Shown here: positions 44,734 to 57,713 of the stretch, one piece after another
Position numbering within the stretch: the stretch's first letter is position 1
How the letters are laid out: each line of letters begins with the position of its first letter
Origin: Papiliotrema nemorosa
Taxonomy: Eukaryota; Basidiomycota; Tremellomycetes; Tremellales; Rhynchogastremaceae
Direction: 5' to 3'
NCBI GenBank assembly: GCA_032158125.1
Contig: JASKOT010000042.1
Location: forward strand, 1 to 64,000
DNA length: 64,000 nucleotides
The notes under the pieces: model-generated
The model's database searches: none
What the model was told of the DNA's origin: nothing
What the model saw: the letters and a program-made list of their open reading frames with translations, nothing else
Made by a program: the position numbers and the translations under genes

Positions 44734-47517
44734 ATGACTGACAAGACCTTTGAGAAGGATCTTGTCGTCGCAGTCGAGAAGAGACCCTCTAATGACTCCC
44801 AGAATCCCGATTTGACTTGCTCACCCCACCTTATTATCGACAATCCACCTTCATCGGAGATGCAAACAAGCAAGACTGACAGTGCTCCCATTGAAATAGA
44901 CGATCGTGAGTGCCTATCTGGTTTCTGTTAGCTCCTTATGACGCAGCAGGGGTGAAGCTACTGTCCAAGGGGATGCTTAAGCTGTACCTCTGCTGGTCTG
45001 TGGCTTTCTTGTCGACCTTCCAAGCTGGGTCAGCTAATCTGTTCCTCGAATTACCTATATAACTGACGGAAACAGTTACGCTACGAGCACCATGACTGCC
45101 ATTACGTGAGTGAACCTCGACCCTCCTCCAGCCACCTACATATATCGAAGATGTTACCTCGGGATCCGGGCGGATGCTGCAGGATGCATTGTTGATGAGA
45201 TATCAGGACGATGCAGTCATATCAGACTTATTGTAAGCTGTTCCTGTGTTATCACTTATCGAACTTGCTAGAGAGTCGACAACAGCTGATCATAAGTTAA
45301 TTCCAATGGTCTGGGCGTGAGTGGCCTGTCCCGAGTCTGACAGGATGTTGCTGAATATCTTCGGGACAGATTGACACGGGGGTGAGTTGGCCGCGCGACA
45401 ATAGTCATATTTACGGACTGATATCCAGCTCGTATTCTCAATGTACCCTATCGCAGCCTGTGCCACATTCTATATCGGATCTCCCCTCGCGGACAAATAC
45501 GGTCGACGAGGCGGGATGTTCATATGTAAGTTCCTCGGCATGATCCTTACGTGAGAAGCTGAACAAACGCCTCACTGGTGTTTCTCCTAGGCACGTCAAT
45601 AGTGGCATTTGCTCAGAATGGACGCATGTTACTCGCGGGTCGATTCTTCTTGGGCTCCGGATTCGGGATAATGATCCCTGGCGAGTCAGCTCACAGCACT
45701 GTCTCATCATGGGTGTTCAACGGCTGATGATTCCAGCCGCTTCGCCATATGTCGTGGAATTTGCACCACCCTTGAACAGGGGCTTGTTAACTGGTAAGTC
45801 TTTGACCGACTGAGCATTGAACGATAATGATGAATCGAGGCATGTTTAACACGTAAGTCATCCCTATCCGCCTTCTTTCGTGGTCTGACGAATAGGTGTT
45901 GGCGTAAGCGCAACTTTCCATCATGGTCAAGGACCGCATCGCTGAGTTCTGTAGTCGTCGGGAGTATAGTAGCCACAGGTGTATCCATCGGGACCTCCCA
46001 GATGAGCAACGACTGGGCTTGGCGTATACCCGCTACAATCCAGCTCTTTTGCCCGTGAGCTCATGAATCCGTCAATGGTGGGGTCTGACCAGACAGTCTG
46101 ACGATGATCTGCTCCGTGTACTTCTTACACGAGTCGCCTAGGTGGTAAGACACGCCACACACCGCCCACGCCCAAAAGCGAGATTAATCGAGCTAACGAC
46201 AGGCTGTACTTGCATGGCCGAGAAGAAGAAGCCAAAAGATTGCTAATCAAATACCACGGAAATGGGCTGCTCACTTGTGTGGTGGAAATGGAGATTGCTC
46301 AGATCGCAGCAGCTTGTAAAGCTCCTCAAGGTAGTCGGTGGAATTACCGGAGTCTTGTGAATACGCGGTCGAAGAGATATCGCTCTGGTCTAGGTGAGTT
46401 GATAGATGGCTTACAGAACTGAGGATGATTCACGACTCTGATGTCTCAGCTATGATGATGGGTTGTTTTGCCCAAGTGCGTAAGAATCTCTCGCCCGTCA
46501 TCGCAACAGACTGATGAGGCAGTTGAGCGGCAATGGCTTGTCTTTCTTTGTGAGCCATGTTTGCTGAAAAAGGGAGGGATATCGCTGAGATATACATAGC
46601 TTCCGTCGTTGTATCAGCAAGGTGAGCTGAGGTCGAAGTAGTTGTCCGACCACTGACGACGCTCGCAGTTGGGGTCACCAGTGTCAAGTCTAGATTGACC
46701 ATGACGCAAGTGGTCTCTGAGGTCCGGGACGCTAACGTCCAGTCTCGTCGCTTCGTTTGCCGCCTTGATAGCCGCCCTCATAGGCACTTACCACACTGAC
46801 AAGCTGGGCCGTCGACCCGTTCTGATGATCGGCACCCTTCTATGCGCCGCGACTCTAGGTGGAGCCATGATATCCTCGGCTCTGTCCGGAGTTGATATTG
46901 GAGCTTCAAACTTGGACATGGCGACGAGCCGTCCCGAGCCGCAATCGCCATGTTGATCCTATTTGGAGCGGCGTACGCCTGGGGATATACCCCCTTGACG
47001 CCGATATACCCGAGCGAGGTATTGATGCACGAGCAGAGAAGTACAGGAATGGGCGTGATGGTGTTGGTCGGGAATGCTTGTGGTACGTGGTATCATTTGC
47101 TCGAGGTGAGGTATTAAGGCAAAAGGGTTCTTGAATCAATTTGCGATACCCATCGCTCTCGAACGTGTAAGGGTTTTACCTGAACCAACGGGTGAGACTG
47201 AAAGCAGATTGGATGGTGGACGTATCTGCCCTTTATATGCTGGGACATCTTGGAAACCGTTGCTTGGTGGGTATTCGCAGTAGAGACCAAGGGAAGAACG
47301 TGTGGGTCGTTCTTTTCCGGTTCCCCGCTCTGAGGCTGATGGACCAGTGGAAGAGCTTGATGATGTAGGACGGATGATATGGCACGAGCAAGGACTGATA
47401 GTATAGATCTTCGAGGCCAAGAATCCGATCAAGGCAAGTTTACGGCAAGACTCGGATAAAGACTTGATGGGACATGAAGCAGGTCTCGGGGTGCATGATC
47501 CCATGGAGGCTAGATGA
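44734..47517 (+). CDS. Major facilitator sugar transporter in 24 exons
   Basis: I reconstruct 24 exons that read through one frame of 540 residues, normal for this family. Exons include 26 nt (45207-45232), 20 nt (45297-45316), 12 nt (45370-45381), 13 nt (45840-45852), 8 nt (45896-45903) and 17 nt (47348-47364). The spliced protein shows sugar-porter motifs: TMQSYQTYFNSNG, IDTGLVFSMYPIA, ADKYGRRGGMF, AGRFFLGSGFG, GMFNTCWLVGSI, ISIGTS-like VSIGTSQ, FLHESPRWLYLHGR, TDKLGRRPVL, GWWTYLPF and VETKGRTLEELDDIFEAK. Introns after 45680 and 46705 begin with GC instead of GT. A third weak donor (GTTGAT at 46891) is needed after SALSG. There are about 12 membrane segments; substrate unknown, the closest feel being lactose/hexose permeases. 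No inactivating change is needed. Confidence 0.85.
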
Positions 47518-48373
47518 CGGGCGCGACCCTGTATTGATGCTGCTGTACTGATAGTTTTGTCAAGTAAAGTAGGAATTTGTACGGGGAGTAGAATCGATGA
47601 CACCCGTTTAGGAACTGCCACGGATTGAAAAATTAGTTAGATGCCCCTTGGCGCATTGCCCCGAACACAGGTGACAAGGTTGATTGAGCTCCGTTGACCT
47701 CCAGTCCCCCTTGGAATGAGTCGCCTCTCATTTGTCTATGTACGAGACCCCCCTTACTGTACTGTACATACTGAGCAGTCCAGCACCGGAATGGCGCTCG
47801 ATTTTCTTTTCACTCAATGTAGATGAACGTCGAAGCCACCACCACTCATCGTGGGCAGAGCCAGGGTAGAGTTTAACAGTGTATGCTTCTTGAATCAGTT
47901 TGCTACATCTTTCGTCTTGCAGTAGGCGAACGTCGACGATCAAGGTGGGAGATTGAGGTAGGTAGATCTCCTGGTAGGCGATATTCCTTTCATTTGTTTA
48001 CATATTCGAGGCTGGGGTTTGGTATCTGCTTGCAGTGTAGACGAAGGATAGAACTCGTGAGTGTCGCTTTACAATTCCATCAGCAAGTATTGGGCATGCA
48101 GTGGAAGAGCTTGATCAGGTTGGTATATGAGAAACAGGCTGATCCTCTCTGATGCTAGATTTCAATCTCCCAACCCCGTTCAGGCCTGGCTACAAGTGAA
48201 GAAGTCCATTCATCAAGATACTCACGTCTGAAGAGCAGACGCTTCCTGTCGCCTCACGAGACCTTGCTAAAGACAAGTGTGCATCTCCCTCTCTCTTGAC
48301 GCTGCTCAACCTCACTGTGATACGTACAGTACATTTCTTCGCTTACGGTATTTTACTTCTGTCCTGCACCGAC
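47518..48373. other. Convergent intergenic region, no gene seen
   Basis: It lies between the 3' ends of the transporter (plus) and the membrane protein (minus). The frames here are short and unlike protein. A stretch of about 860 bases is longer than most 3' spacers in this window and its content is unexplained. Confidence 0.5.
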
Positions 48374-49374
48374 CTAAAGCCATGTCGCTCCGCTGTACGC
48401 CCTTGCACCTACAATGGCACTGACTCCGATACCCACACCACCCAGAAGCCTGGCCCAGCTCTCCCCTCCACCACCTTGCATAGCGGTGACCACTGATCCA
48501 ATGACCTTTTGAGCAATCTGGTGTTGCCCAACGGCCAGACCAAAGAGGTCGTATGCCACACAAGCGCCGAAGAGGAGTGGGCTGGTGAGGGCGATGAGTG
48601 GTGCCGCAACGGTAGTCGCGACTTGGGTGAGGGTGTTGGGGACAACACCGGGGTAATAAGCCGCCGCAGTGTTGTGCACCAGATCGAGCATTCCACTGCG
48701 AGTGAGCCAAAGATTTGTAGTGAAGAAAGGGGGCTCACACTCCGGCAAAGGTAATATTGACGATGTTGGTCAATTTAGCCTGCCAAGTCCGAGGACTAGG
48801 GTCCCGGAGAGCGACCATGTAGTACACCTGAGTGAGGGTGTTGACAACGACAAAGAGGTTGGAGCCCTTGAGGTTGTTGCTGTTCTGCTCATCAGTTTGG
48901 TTCAACCTCGACTCGCCCGATCACAAGCTGTAACAGGCCTGAAAGTGCACTCACCCAGAAGATCATCCAAGTTGCTATGCAGAAATTGCCCAGAGCGTAC
49001 CAAGGGACATAACGAACGGTCCCTCGTTCCACCTGCCCATCCGATCGGAAGAGCTCTCTGAGCCAAACGAGCTGGATAACCTGTTGAGGGGTGAAGAACC
49101 CGGCAATAGCGAACGGTTGCGGGGAGAAGGCGCATAGGTTTCGATCGTGAATGTCCTTCATGTTCGGTGAAGAGGTCATTCCGTAGACCTGACAGGCGAA
49201 ATCGACCGCGAAGGAGAGCGGGGCGAGGATTCGCGCGGTAGAGAGTGAGATACCCATATTGGCTCCTGGTGCAGTGGGTTCGTAAGGGTCAGCGTCGGGA
49301 GTTTCAATCGATTCAGAAGTGACAGGTCGAGGCAAGAGCTGGTCAGTCGATGATCGATTGTTGGGGGAAGACAT
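48374..49374 (-). CDS. Multi-pass membrane protein of unknown function
   Basis: Three exons starting at 49374. The N-terminal 35 residues are polar and Pro-rich, then about seven hydrophobic segments follow: ARILAPLSFAVDFACQVYGM, FAIAGFFTPQQVIQLVWL, YALGNFCIATWMIFW, NLFVVVNTLTQVYYMVAL, LTNIVNITFAGVGMLDLVH, the long VAAPLIALTSPLLFGACVAY, and LLGGVGIGVSAIVGARAYS. The NSNNLKGSNLFVVVNTLTQ segment is the best conserved-looking part and would be useful for searches. I know fungal proteins of this plan only as hypothetical. It probably sits in the plasma or an internal membrane. The junction before GMLDLVH is phase 2 and in frame. It is divergent from NPY1. Confidence 0.75.
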
Positions 49375-49917
49375 TCAGGAATCGGGGAGGTTCAGTTGCT
49401 CAGAGAGGCCAGAATATATATGGTTCCAGCAGTCGTGGAATGCTCAGTGACGCAGCAGTGGCGTCACTAGATTGATTCCTGCATACGGATCCTTTCTGCG
49501 AGCCCCCCCCCCGCGCGGCATGCTGCTACATCTGTGAGACCAAGGTTCCGAGATCGATAGCAGAGGCGACGAGAATCGGCAGTAAGCAAAATCGAGCAGT
49601 TGTGCTGGGGCGGTTGCGTCATCACCCACTGGCTGCAGTGTGTTCCTGAGTATCACGTGACCGATTCCAGCGAAACCCACCCCATTCCTCGTCGTAGTCG
49701 AGTTGGGATTACTAGCAGGAAAGTAGGACAGGTAGAGTGAGGAGCAGTGGCTGCATGTGACTTCCTCGCTACCTTCAAGAGCCTGGAAGCGAGCGGACCA
49801 TTATCGGAATCTGAGGACGAGTGCTCTTTCCAAAGGTTGCCACAGTCGGTCTTGCCCGGCGACGTCGTTGCTTCGATAATCAGGTTAGACATCTGCCCAT
49901 CTACTCTGACCCGGTCG
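49375..49917. other. Divergent promoter region with poly-C run
   Basis: It separates the membrane-protein gene (minus) from NPY1 (plus). A run of ten C at 49503-49512 is the third clear C-tract in a spacer of this window, though shorter than those at 90 and 6067. An open frame in NPY1's frame begins at 49747, but the part before 49918 is not presequence-like. Confidence 0.55.
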
Positions 49918-51585
<1,668 letters not shown>

Positions 51586-51786
51586 CCCGCCTCGCGAAGT
51601 GCAGTAGAGTATAGCAAAGAATGGGTGCATCAATACAGACAGTCTCTTGTGGCTGGACGTCCCTGATTTCGCAATCACATTGGGGCCAGAATAATGGACG
51701 GACCGCGCAACACCATCCATGCCTCATCTAAGCCGTCGTATTCATCTTTGCTCTATGTGGGGTTGGTATCACACTCTCGCCTCGAT

Positions 51787-52464
51787 CTAGGTCGGTCTAT
51801 CATTCTTCCGCTTCTGGGCAGCCTCGACGACCTTGAACAGTTCCTCTTTGACCACGTCGTCGTATTCCTTCAGCATCTCATCTTGGGCTTTGATCCGTTG
51901 ATCTCCCTCGATATGCGTGTCTCTCGGTAGTCTAATCATCATCTTCCCAACCGAGATCTCCTCCGCTCTAATAGCCTTGATAATGACTTTGAGAGCTTCC
52001 GCACATTGGTTCCCACCTCTCCCTCCATACGTCACGACGCCAATAGGTAAACTGGCCCATTCGTGGAACAGGTGATCTATGGTGTTTTTGAGCTCTCCGG
52101 GGATACTCCAGTTGTACTGAGGAGTGACGATGATCAGTCCGTGGAGTTTCTGGATGATCGTACTGAAATCTCTGTCTCGTTCGGACGGATAAGGATAGAC
52201 GAGCGTTCCGTCATCCTGGGGTGAAGGTTCACCCTTGAGAGCCTGGGGGATGATATCGTCGTACACTGGACCGAGGGGAAGAGGGTATTGGTTGAGGGGA
52301 ATGATAGGAGCTTCGAGCTCTGTTCCGTCTTTCTCAGATACAAGAAGCAGTTGTCGCTGGACCCACTGCGCTATACCGTCGTGGTTGCCGTTGTTTCGGA
52401 CCGAGCCGAGGAGGATACCTATTTGCAAGGTCATTGTCGGGGAACGGGTGTGTGATGGTCCCAT
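51787..52464 (-). CDS. NADPH-dependent FMN reductase family protein (flavodoxin-like)
   Basis: A single exon of 225 residues, or 215 if the internal Met before TLQIGILLGSVR at 52434 is used. The fold markers are GILLGSVRNNG (phosphate-binding loop for FMN), IIVTPQYNWSIPGELKNTID (the conserved PxYNxSxPGxLKNxID motif) and VVTYGGRGG. The protein uses NAD(P)H to reduce FMN, quinones, azo dyes or metals; the physiological role is unclear. Between strand 1 and the motif, an insert of about 40 residues (PIIPLNQYPLPLGPVYDDII) occurs, as in several fungal members. It is convergent with NPY1 across 201 bases. Confidence 0.9.
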   Translation of the reverse strand: MGPSHTRSPTMTLQIGILLGSVRNNGNHDGIAQWVQRQLLLVSEKDGTELEAPIIPLNQYPLPLGPVYDDIIPQALKGEPSPQDDGTLVYPYPSERDRDFSTIIQKLHGLIIVTPQYNWSIPGELKNTIDHLFHEWASLPIGVVTYGGRGGNQCAEALKVIIKAIRAEEISVGKMMIRLPRDTHIEGDQRIKAQDEMLKEYDDVVKEELFKVVEAAQKRKNDRPT

Positions 52465-53359
52465 GTCTGGATAGCCATCGTCCTCGACTATATATGCGTC
52501 AGACAGCTAATCATCGCCGTATCACTGTGTGGCCGAAGCAACCTTGAAAGTCGGGTCAGAAGTGTGCCAGAGATGAAACGGGTTTCATTCTCGGTGACCG
52601 AGGCATCCCCGAACCTCACCCGATTCGTGGCGCCGTTATCAACAACCACTGAGCTCGTCCGACGAAGGTGAAATCCATTGCATCCATCTCTGTAAGTGTA
52701 TCACGCATCAGTCCTCAGGTTGGAGCGATGCCCGTACTCAAACCGATCTTGTCCCTCTCTCGTCAAGACGGGATCGGTACTTGACAGGTGCGATGTTCAC
52801 CTGCGTTTCAGGCATTGACCTGTTTTTTTTGGTATCAGTCTCAACTGCGGAGCCGAAATGTACATCTGATCTTGACTCTCGTCAGGCAGAGACTCGACCG
52901 TCCTCAAGTCAGCATCCAGGACACATGTGTAGAGCACTGCATCAGAATTTCATCTTGGTCTGTGACCTGCTCCAATGCTTAATTGCGGAGGGTAGAGCCT
53001 GGTCCGAAGATATATGCCCAGCTGGACCCATCTGGCCCCCCTCGTGCGGGTATGGGGGCAAGACAATCTGCCAGATGAAGTGGCTGTCGAGAAGGAGGAG
53101 AGGGCTTGGCAAGCTTTTGAAGGATCTGCTCAAACTGGAGATAATGTATCCAAGACAAGGTAGCGGGAGTTGTACCATTGCAGAAGCTCTGGACAGAGAT
53201 CGAGTGCCTTTCGGGCATTACAAGGAGCTGTGCCTTTCGCGTGTTTCGTACAACGTCCCTTACATGAGCAAGATGTCCAGAGTACTATCAAGGCATTTGT
53301 GTTCACTTCACCCGGTCCTCAACTGAAGATCAACCACTTCGCTCTTCACGGTGTGGCGA
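52465..53359. other. Intergenic region, 0.9 kb, no supported gene
   Basis: It lies between the FMN reductase start and the transporter stop, both minus-strand genes. A plus frame of 181 codons (52781-53326) has no recognisable motif and no protein-like bias, so I do not call it. The 5' part is the FMN reductase promoter. The rest is unexplained. Confidence 0.5.
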
Positions 53360-55171
53360 TTAGACCTGTCCACTCGAGGCAAAAGCTGCCTGCCTCTCCA
53401 CTTCCGTGACGTGCCCTTTAAACTTTCGCAAGTTGACTCCCGTCTCGAAAAGCTCATCTATCTCGGCAGGCGTGCGTTGAGCCGTTTCGGGCACGATGAA
53501 CCAGCCGATAGTGCAGACGATGATTCCAGTGCAGCCGAAGAAAAAGGCCGTCTTGGCTCCCCAATTGGGCGCGCCATGAATCATGATCGGTGTGACTCCG
53601 TAAAACTGGGATCAGGGTCTTTCAGCGTATTATAGCTCACCATGATGTTGAACAGGTTCGGAATGGCGAGTCCCCATCCGGCGGTTTTGGCCCGAAGATC
53701 TTGCTTGGGAATTTCGGCGAGGTAGACGTATCCCGTAGCCGAGCTGGCAGTTGTGCAGAAGGTCGCTAGACAAGCAAAGAAGACCAAAGCACTGCCCAAA
53801 CTCTTGCTTCCCTCGAGCTTTTGGGTGCCCATGGCGCCCATGCCGAAATCTGCAGCGACCGTGACCATGTATCCGTAGACTGCGAGTGGTCGACGGCCGA
53901 ATCGGTCGGTGATTCCCATGGCGAAAAACATGGCCATAATCTGGCAACAGGCCAGAATGACTGTGACTTGGAACGGGTCGCTGTTTCCTGCCGCTTGGAC
54001 TGATGTTAGAGAGGATCGTACTTTGTACAGTACGTACAAAAATAAGCGGCGTAGCTGTTGAATACGCTCAGACCGACAAATTGTTGAGTGAGCTTGGGCC
54101 AAAGAGCAATGATGAGTCGCTTCCGGTTCAGACCCTGGAAGATCGCCTTCATAGGGACTGTGTTCTCGCATTGAGCTCTGTGTCGTTGCTCCTCCACAGT
54201 GTTCTTGTAGACTTCGAGTTCAGCGTCGACGTCGTAGCCTGGTACACCCTTCTTGAGCTTTGCGAGAGTGGCTCGTGCCTTTTCGAACTTGCCAGCAGAG
54301 ACGAGCCACCAAGGCGATTCGGGCAAGATGAGGTAGATGATGGCGAGGAGACCGATAGGACCCCACTGAGTGTAAATCGGGATACGGAAACCGGTCGGGT
54401 GAGACTGGTTGATCACCTGGAGAGCGACCGCCGACATGAGTGCTCCCGTGACGAACCAGCTGAGGGTCAGCGAAACCCTGCGAAGCTTTTAGAAGACCTT
54501 ACAAAGTATATGCTTGTGTGAACAAACCCCGTATAGGTGTCGGCGCAAGCTCGTTGAGGTACATGGGTAGAGTAGCTTGCATGGACCCCAGTCCTGCTCC
54601 ACAGAGCATCTTCGCACCGAGCCAGCCGGCGGGTGTTTTGACCAGACACTCTACCAACACAGACTGTATGTCAGGCGGATTCGGCTACAGCAGCTTACTG
54701 AAGCCATGATCACCCATGTGACCCAAAGACCGATCTTCCGACCGAATCGATCGTTGACGAACACCATAGCAACTTGTGCGATGAATAAGAGTCCAGAGAA
54801 CCCTCCGCCCCATGCGCTAACCCAATGCGCATCGACGATATCAGTGCCAGGTTTGGAGAATTGGTCAATGAATCCTTGATTGGCGACGATCGATCCATTC
54901 ATTTGGTCTGGAATGAGCCCAGACATAATCGACCATGGAACATTTGCTTACCTTGGAAGCCGTCCAGCGCAGCGGTTAGCCCAGCGAGGAAGCAGAAGAA
55001 ACCGAGACGCCGGTATCTGATCAGAGCAGCCCATACTGATAGACCATCGTCATCGGAGAGCCGTTGTACAGGTACAGCCTCGGTCAAGACATCTTCTTTG
55101 GTGTAAGAAGTAACTGGAGCAATATTCGCCATGGGTACAGTGTCGTCCTTGGGAGTGTGAAATACAGACAT
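53360..55171 (-). CDS. Major facilitator sugar transporter, cluster member
   Basis: A multi-exon gene starting MSVFHTPKDD at 55171 and ending SSGQV at 53360. Sugar-porter motifs in order: AALDGFQDQMNGSIVANQ, DRFGRKIGLW, GAGLGSMQATLPMYLNELAP + TPIRG, YLILPESPWWLVSAGKFEKA, QQFVGLSVFNSYAAYF, TDRFGRRPLA, YVYLAEIPKQDLRAKTAGW and WFIVPETAQRTPAEIDELFE. There are about 12 membrane segments and none is interrupted. One intron (54502-54478) would be only 25 nt, GTAAGG...CGCAG; without it the frame stops at once, with it the protein reads GLFTQAYTLVSLTLSWF. This is a general glycoside/hexose-type H+ symporter; substrate unknown. It is divergent, by 307 bases, from the toroid-like gene and likely imports that pathway's substrate. 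Confidence 0.85.
54478..54502 (-). other. Apparent 25-nt intron in the cluster transporter
   Basis: On the minus strand the stretch begins GTAAGG, contains TTCTAA (a possible branch site) and ends CGCAG. Removal restores the frame between two conserved transporter segments, IRGLFTQAYT and LVSLTLSWF. It is shorter than the 33-nt minimum I measured in other genes here. If it is not an intron, the gene carries a nonsense change. Confidence 0.6.
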
Positions 55172-55478
55172 TTAGCGACAAATGGGAGAGGTGAGGCGGA
55201 ATCGGAACCATTTGAGGAGTCACCTGATATATGTATCTCGATCCTTGTCAATCCGATAAGCTGTCTAAAGCCCCACTTGGTCCCCGCTGCGTGAATTGAG
55301 TGGGCCGAAAGATTTCCCGTCTTTGCCGTTATCATGTGATGGTGAAAAGACGGTCAACCCGCCGTGATTACCGATCCGGTATTTGCCGAATCCTGCCCAA
55401 ACCATGTCGTTCGAATAGCTATGCATATGAATATTGGCCAGAGACTTGTGAACAGGTGTCTGCACAGTGAGAGCCATC
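55172..55478. promoter_or_regulatory. Shared divergent promoter of transporter and toroid-like gene
   Basis: A spacer of 307 bases separates the two start codons. Such a bidirectional promoter is the natural place for the Zn2Cys6 regulator of the cluster to bind; a CGG-type half-site search with spacing would test this. I did not find a convincing inverted CGG pair by eye. Confidence 0.45.
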
Positions 55479-57423
55479 ATGTTCAGCTATTCGAAGCAGA
55501 ATGATGCGCAAAAGTCGCTATATGATCGAGCGATGACGGTCATGGACAACAATTACGCGCCGCCTTTATTGTGGGTCGACGGTGATGTGCGGACGCTGTA
55601 TCGCTGATGAGCAGGTGGGACACGGCTAAACTCTCGACCTGGTATGCTGTGGGTCTGCTGGGAAGAGATGCCCCAGGAGACCGAGAAAGGGCATCGCGAC
55701 TGATCAAAAACGCCTTGACGCAGCAATACAGCGATGTGGATTTCGTCCAGAACCTTCATTCGTACGTTCCAGTCTGTGCTCCTCGATTGATGGAGCAGCT
55801 TCAAGGACACTATGGAGGTGCCATTGGCTTCTGGCGAAGAGCCTTTATGGGTGTCAGACGTGAGCGCTTCTGAGCAATACACGGGAATAGCGCTAATCTT
55901 AGATTTACGATTCATACGGTGCGTGAAGTGGTTCAACACATGCCTGAACTGATCCGTCAGATCCTAACAATGCGTAGGACAACTGGACGAGCTCACGATT
56001 GACCTATAGGCTCTTTGTTGCTATGGCTTTCATCCTTGTTGATAGCCTGTACGCAGACAAGGTGGATGGTGTGTTGCTCAAGGACTTTCGCGAATCGGTG
56101 CACCGAGCTATCCGGGGCAATATACCCAGAATGCAGGGATGGTTCGGAGATGATATGTGCGCGAGTTATAGTAACGTATGTACCCTCCATGACACTGCTG
56201 ACTAGTTAGCCATTCTTCATGAGATGTGCTTGTGCCGCTTATATGGGTAAACTCATGGATGATAACGAGCTTCGAGATCTCTCAGATGTAAGCACTGAAG
56301 GGTCAATTTTCAGACTCAAGCGCTGATTCTCAGAGCTGGACCAAAGAAGCGACAGTATTATGGCGCAAGTACGACTCGCCTGGGGAATTCAACTCGCCGA
56401 CTTATGCCGGAATCACACTCATGGCCCTAGGATTGGCACAATTCTGCCCTCCCGAGAGTGAGATATACAAAGTGGCACCCGAACTCTTGCAGTCGACCTG
56501 GAGATCTTTGGGGGAGACTTACAATCCGTCATTGAGGAATGTAGCAGGACCCTGGGATCGAGGATATGGGTATTGCATGACGCGATACTTTGCGTGCGTA
56601 GGGGTGAACATCGCTACCATTGTTCAGGATGCCTCGAACGGTCAGTACCGGCAAAGGGGAAGCTGAAAGCAGAACCGATTCCGTACAATCTGGATGGATG
56701 TCCTCATTACACTGATGTCGCGCTGATTCCGATGCAAATGATGGTCTCGGCGTACGTGGATGGGTACGCTCCAAAGGATATCAAGCAACGATTAACAAAG
56801 CTTGTCCCGCACGACTATGTAGCGACCTCGGACTTTGCGCCATTCGACATTGAGCCGAGGCAATACACTTACTGCTTGCGTGAAGGGCTGAGTGTTGGAG
56901 GTGTGCGGTACAACGAAACCCGGATGGGAGGGCCAAAGGGGGATATGACTCAATTCATACCCGGAGTCATACAATGGGACAGCGGGAAACATGGTGGTGG
57001 CGTCGGGTGGATTGCAGTGAGTAGTAGCGGTGATGTGACTGACTCTAGGTGTATCCCACGGGAGTCCGAGCGGATATCATAGCGACAGAATCGTCCCTCT
57101 CCGTGTCATTCCCCCCTAGTTCAACAGGCCTAGTGACCTCAAAGCTGGTATTGCACATCTCCTGCTTGCCGTTCCTCCAGCTCAACAAGAGGTCATGGCA
57201 GGGAGAAGAGGAGGAGTTGCCGGGGCTGACCGTCCGGTTGGATGGGAATATAGCGGTGAAAGCGACAAGGACATTGCGATTCGACAACACGACCATCAAT
57301 CACATGGCCAGGTATTATGAGTTGGTCTTCGATTTCGAGGGAATGATGAGCGAGGAAGAGGTACCCACATTGGTTGTGGGTCTGACGAAGACTGCGCCTC
57401 CAGAGTATCCGTTTGTATGGTAG
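55479..57423 (+). CDS. Toroid-like conserved protein of unknown function, sugar-cluster member
   Basis: Eleven exons, including 16 nt (55903-55918), 13 nt (55961-55973) and 13 nt (56628-56640), give 522 residues in frame. Segments: STWYAVGLLGRD, DIYDSYDPNNALFVAMAFIL, CASYSNPFFMRCACAAYM, EFNSPTYAGITLMALGLAQF, NPSLRNVAGPWDRGYGYCM + TRYFAC, and a C-terminal beta-rich part (VYPTGVRADIIATES to PEYPFVW). Helix-pair repeats with YSN, NSPTY and RNxAGPxDRxY motifs recall a family of fungal and bacterial uncharacterised proteins with an (alpha/alpha)6 toroid, a fold used by many glycosidases and polysaccharide lyases. There is no signal peptide, so it would act in the cytosol. The catalytic role is inferred only from fold and neighbours. 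Confidence 0.82.
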
Positions 57424-57713
57424 AGCCAATACTGATCTCGAAGTATCGAGTTGTGAGGCATTGATGCATGTCTGCTATTCAATCCAGCGCACGATTTGTC
57501 GTCAGACAGCTTGGAAGGTGGCTTTGCTGAATGATCTTGCTTGCTAGTCTCATCTTGATGCAACGTGAATGATTCGTACTCGAACTCCGTAATCTTCGCC
57601 TCCGGCGATTTACCCGGATTCTCGGTCGTCCAGGCGACTTTGCCGATTCTGAAACAAGTCAAGACCTACAATGCTGTCGATGATACTCGACATGCATCGT
57701 TCGCTTTCGAACA

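Noticed and set aside
46861..46990. Apparent frameshift in the transporter gene between SALSG and AAIAMLILFG
   Set aside because: A 38-nt intron (46891-46928, GTTGAT...ACGAG) joins the frames at phase 0 and keeps a normal loop length. The donor is weak, so I keep some doubt, but the rest of the gene is intact to its C-terminal motif.
52781..53326. 181-codon plus-strand frame next to the sugar cluster
   Set aside because: No recognisable domain and patchy Cys/Ser/Arg composition typical of chance frames in GC-balanced DNA.
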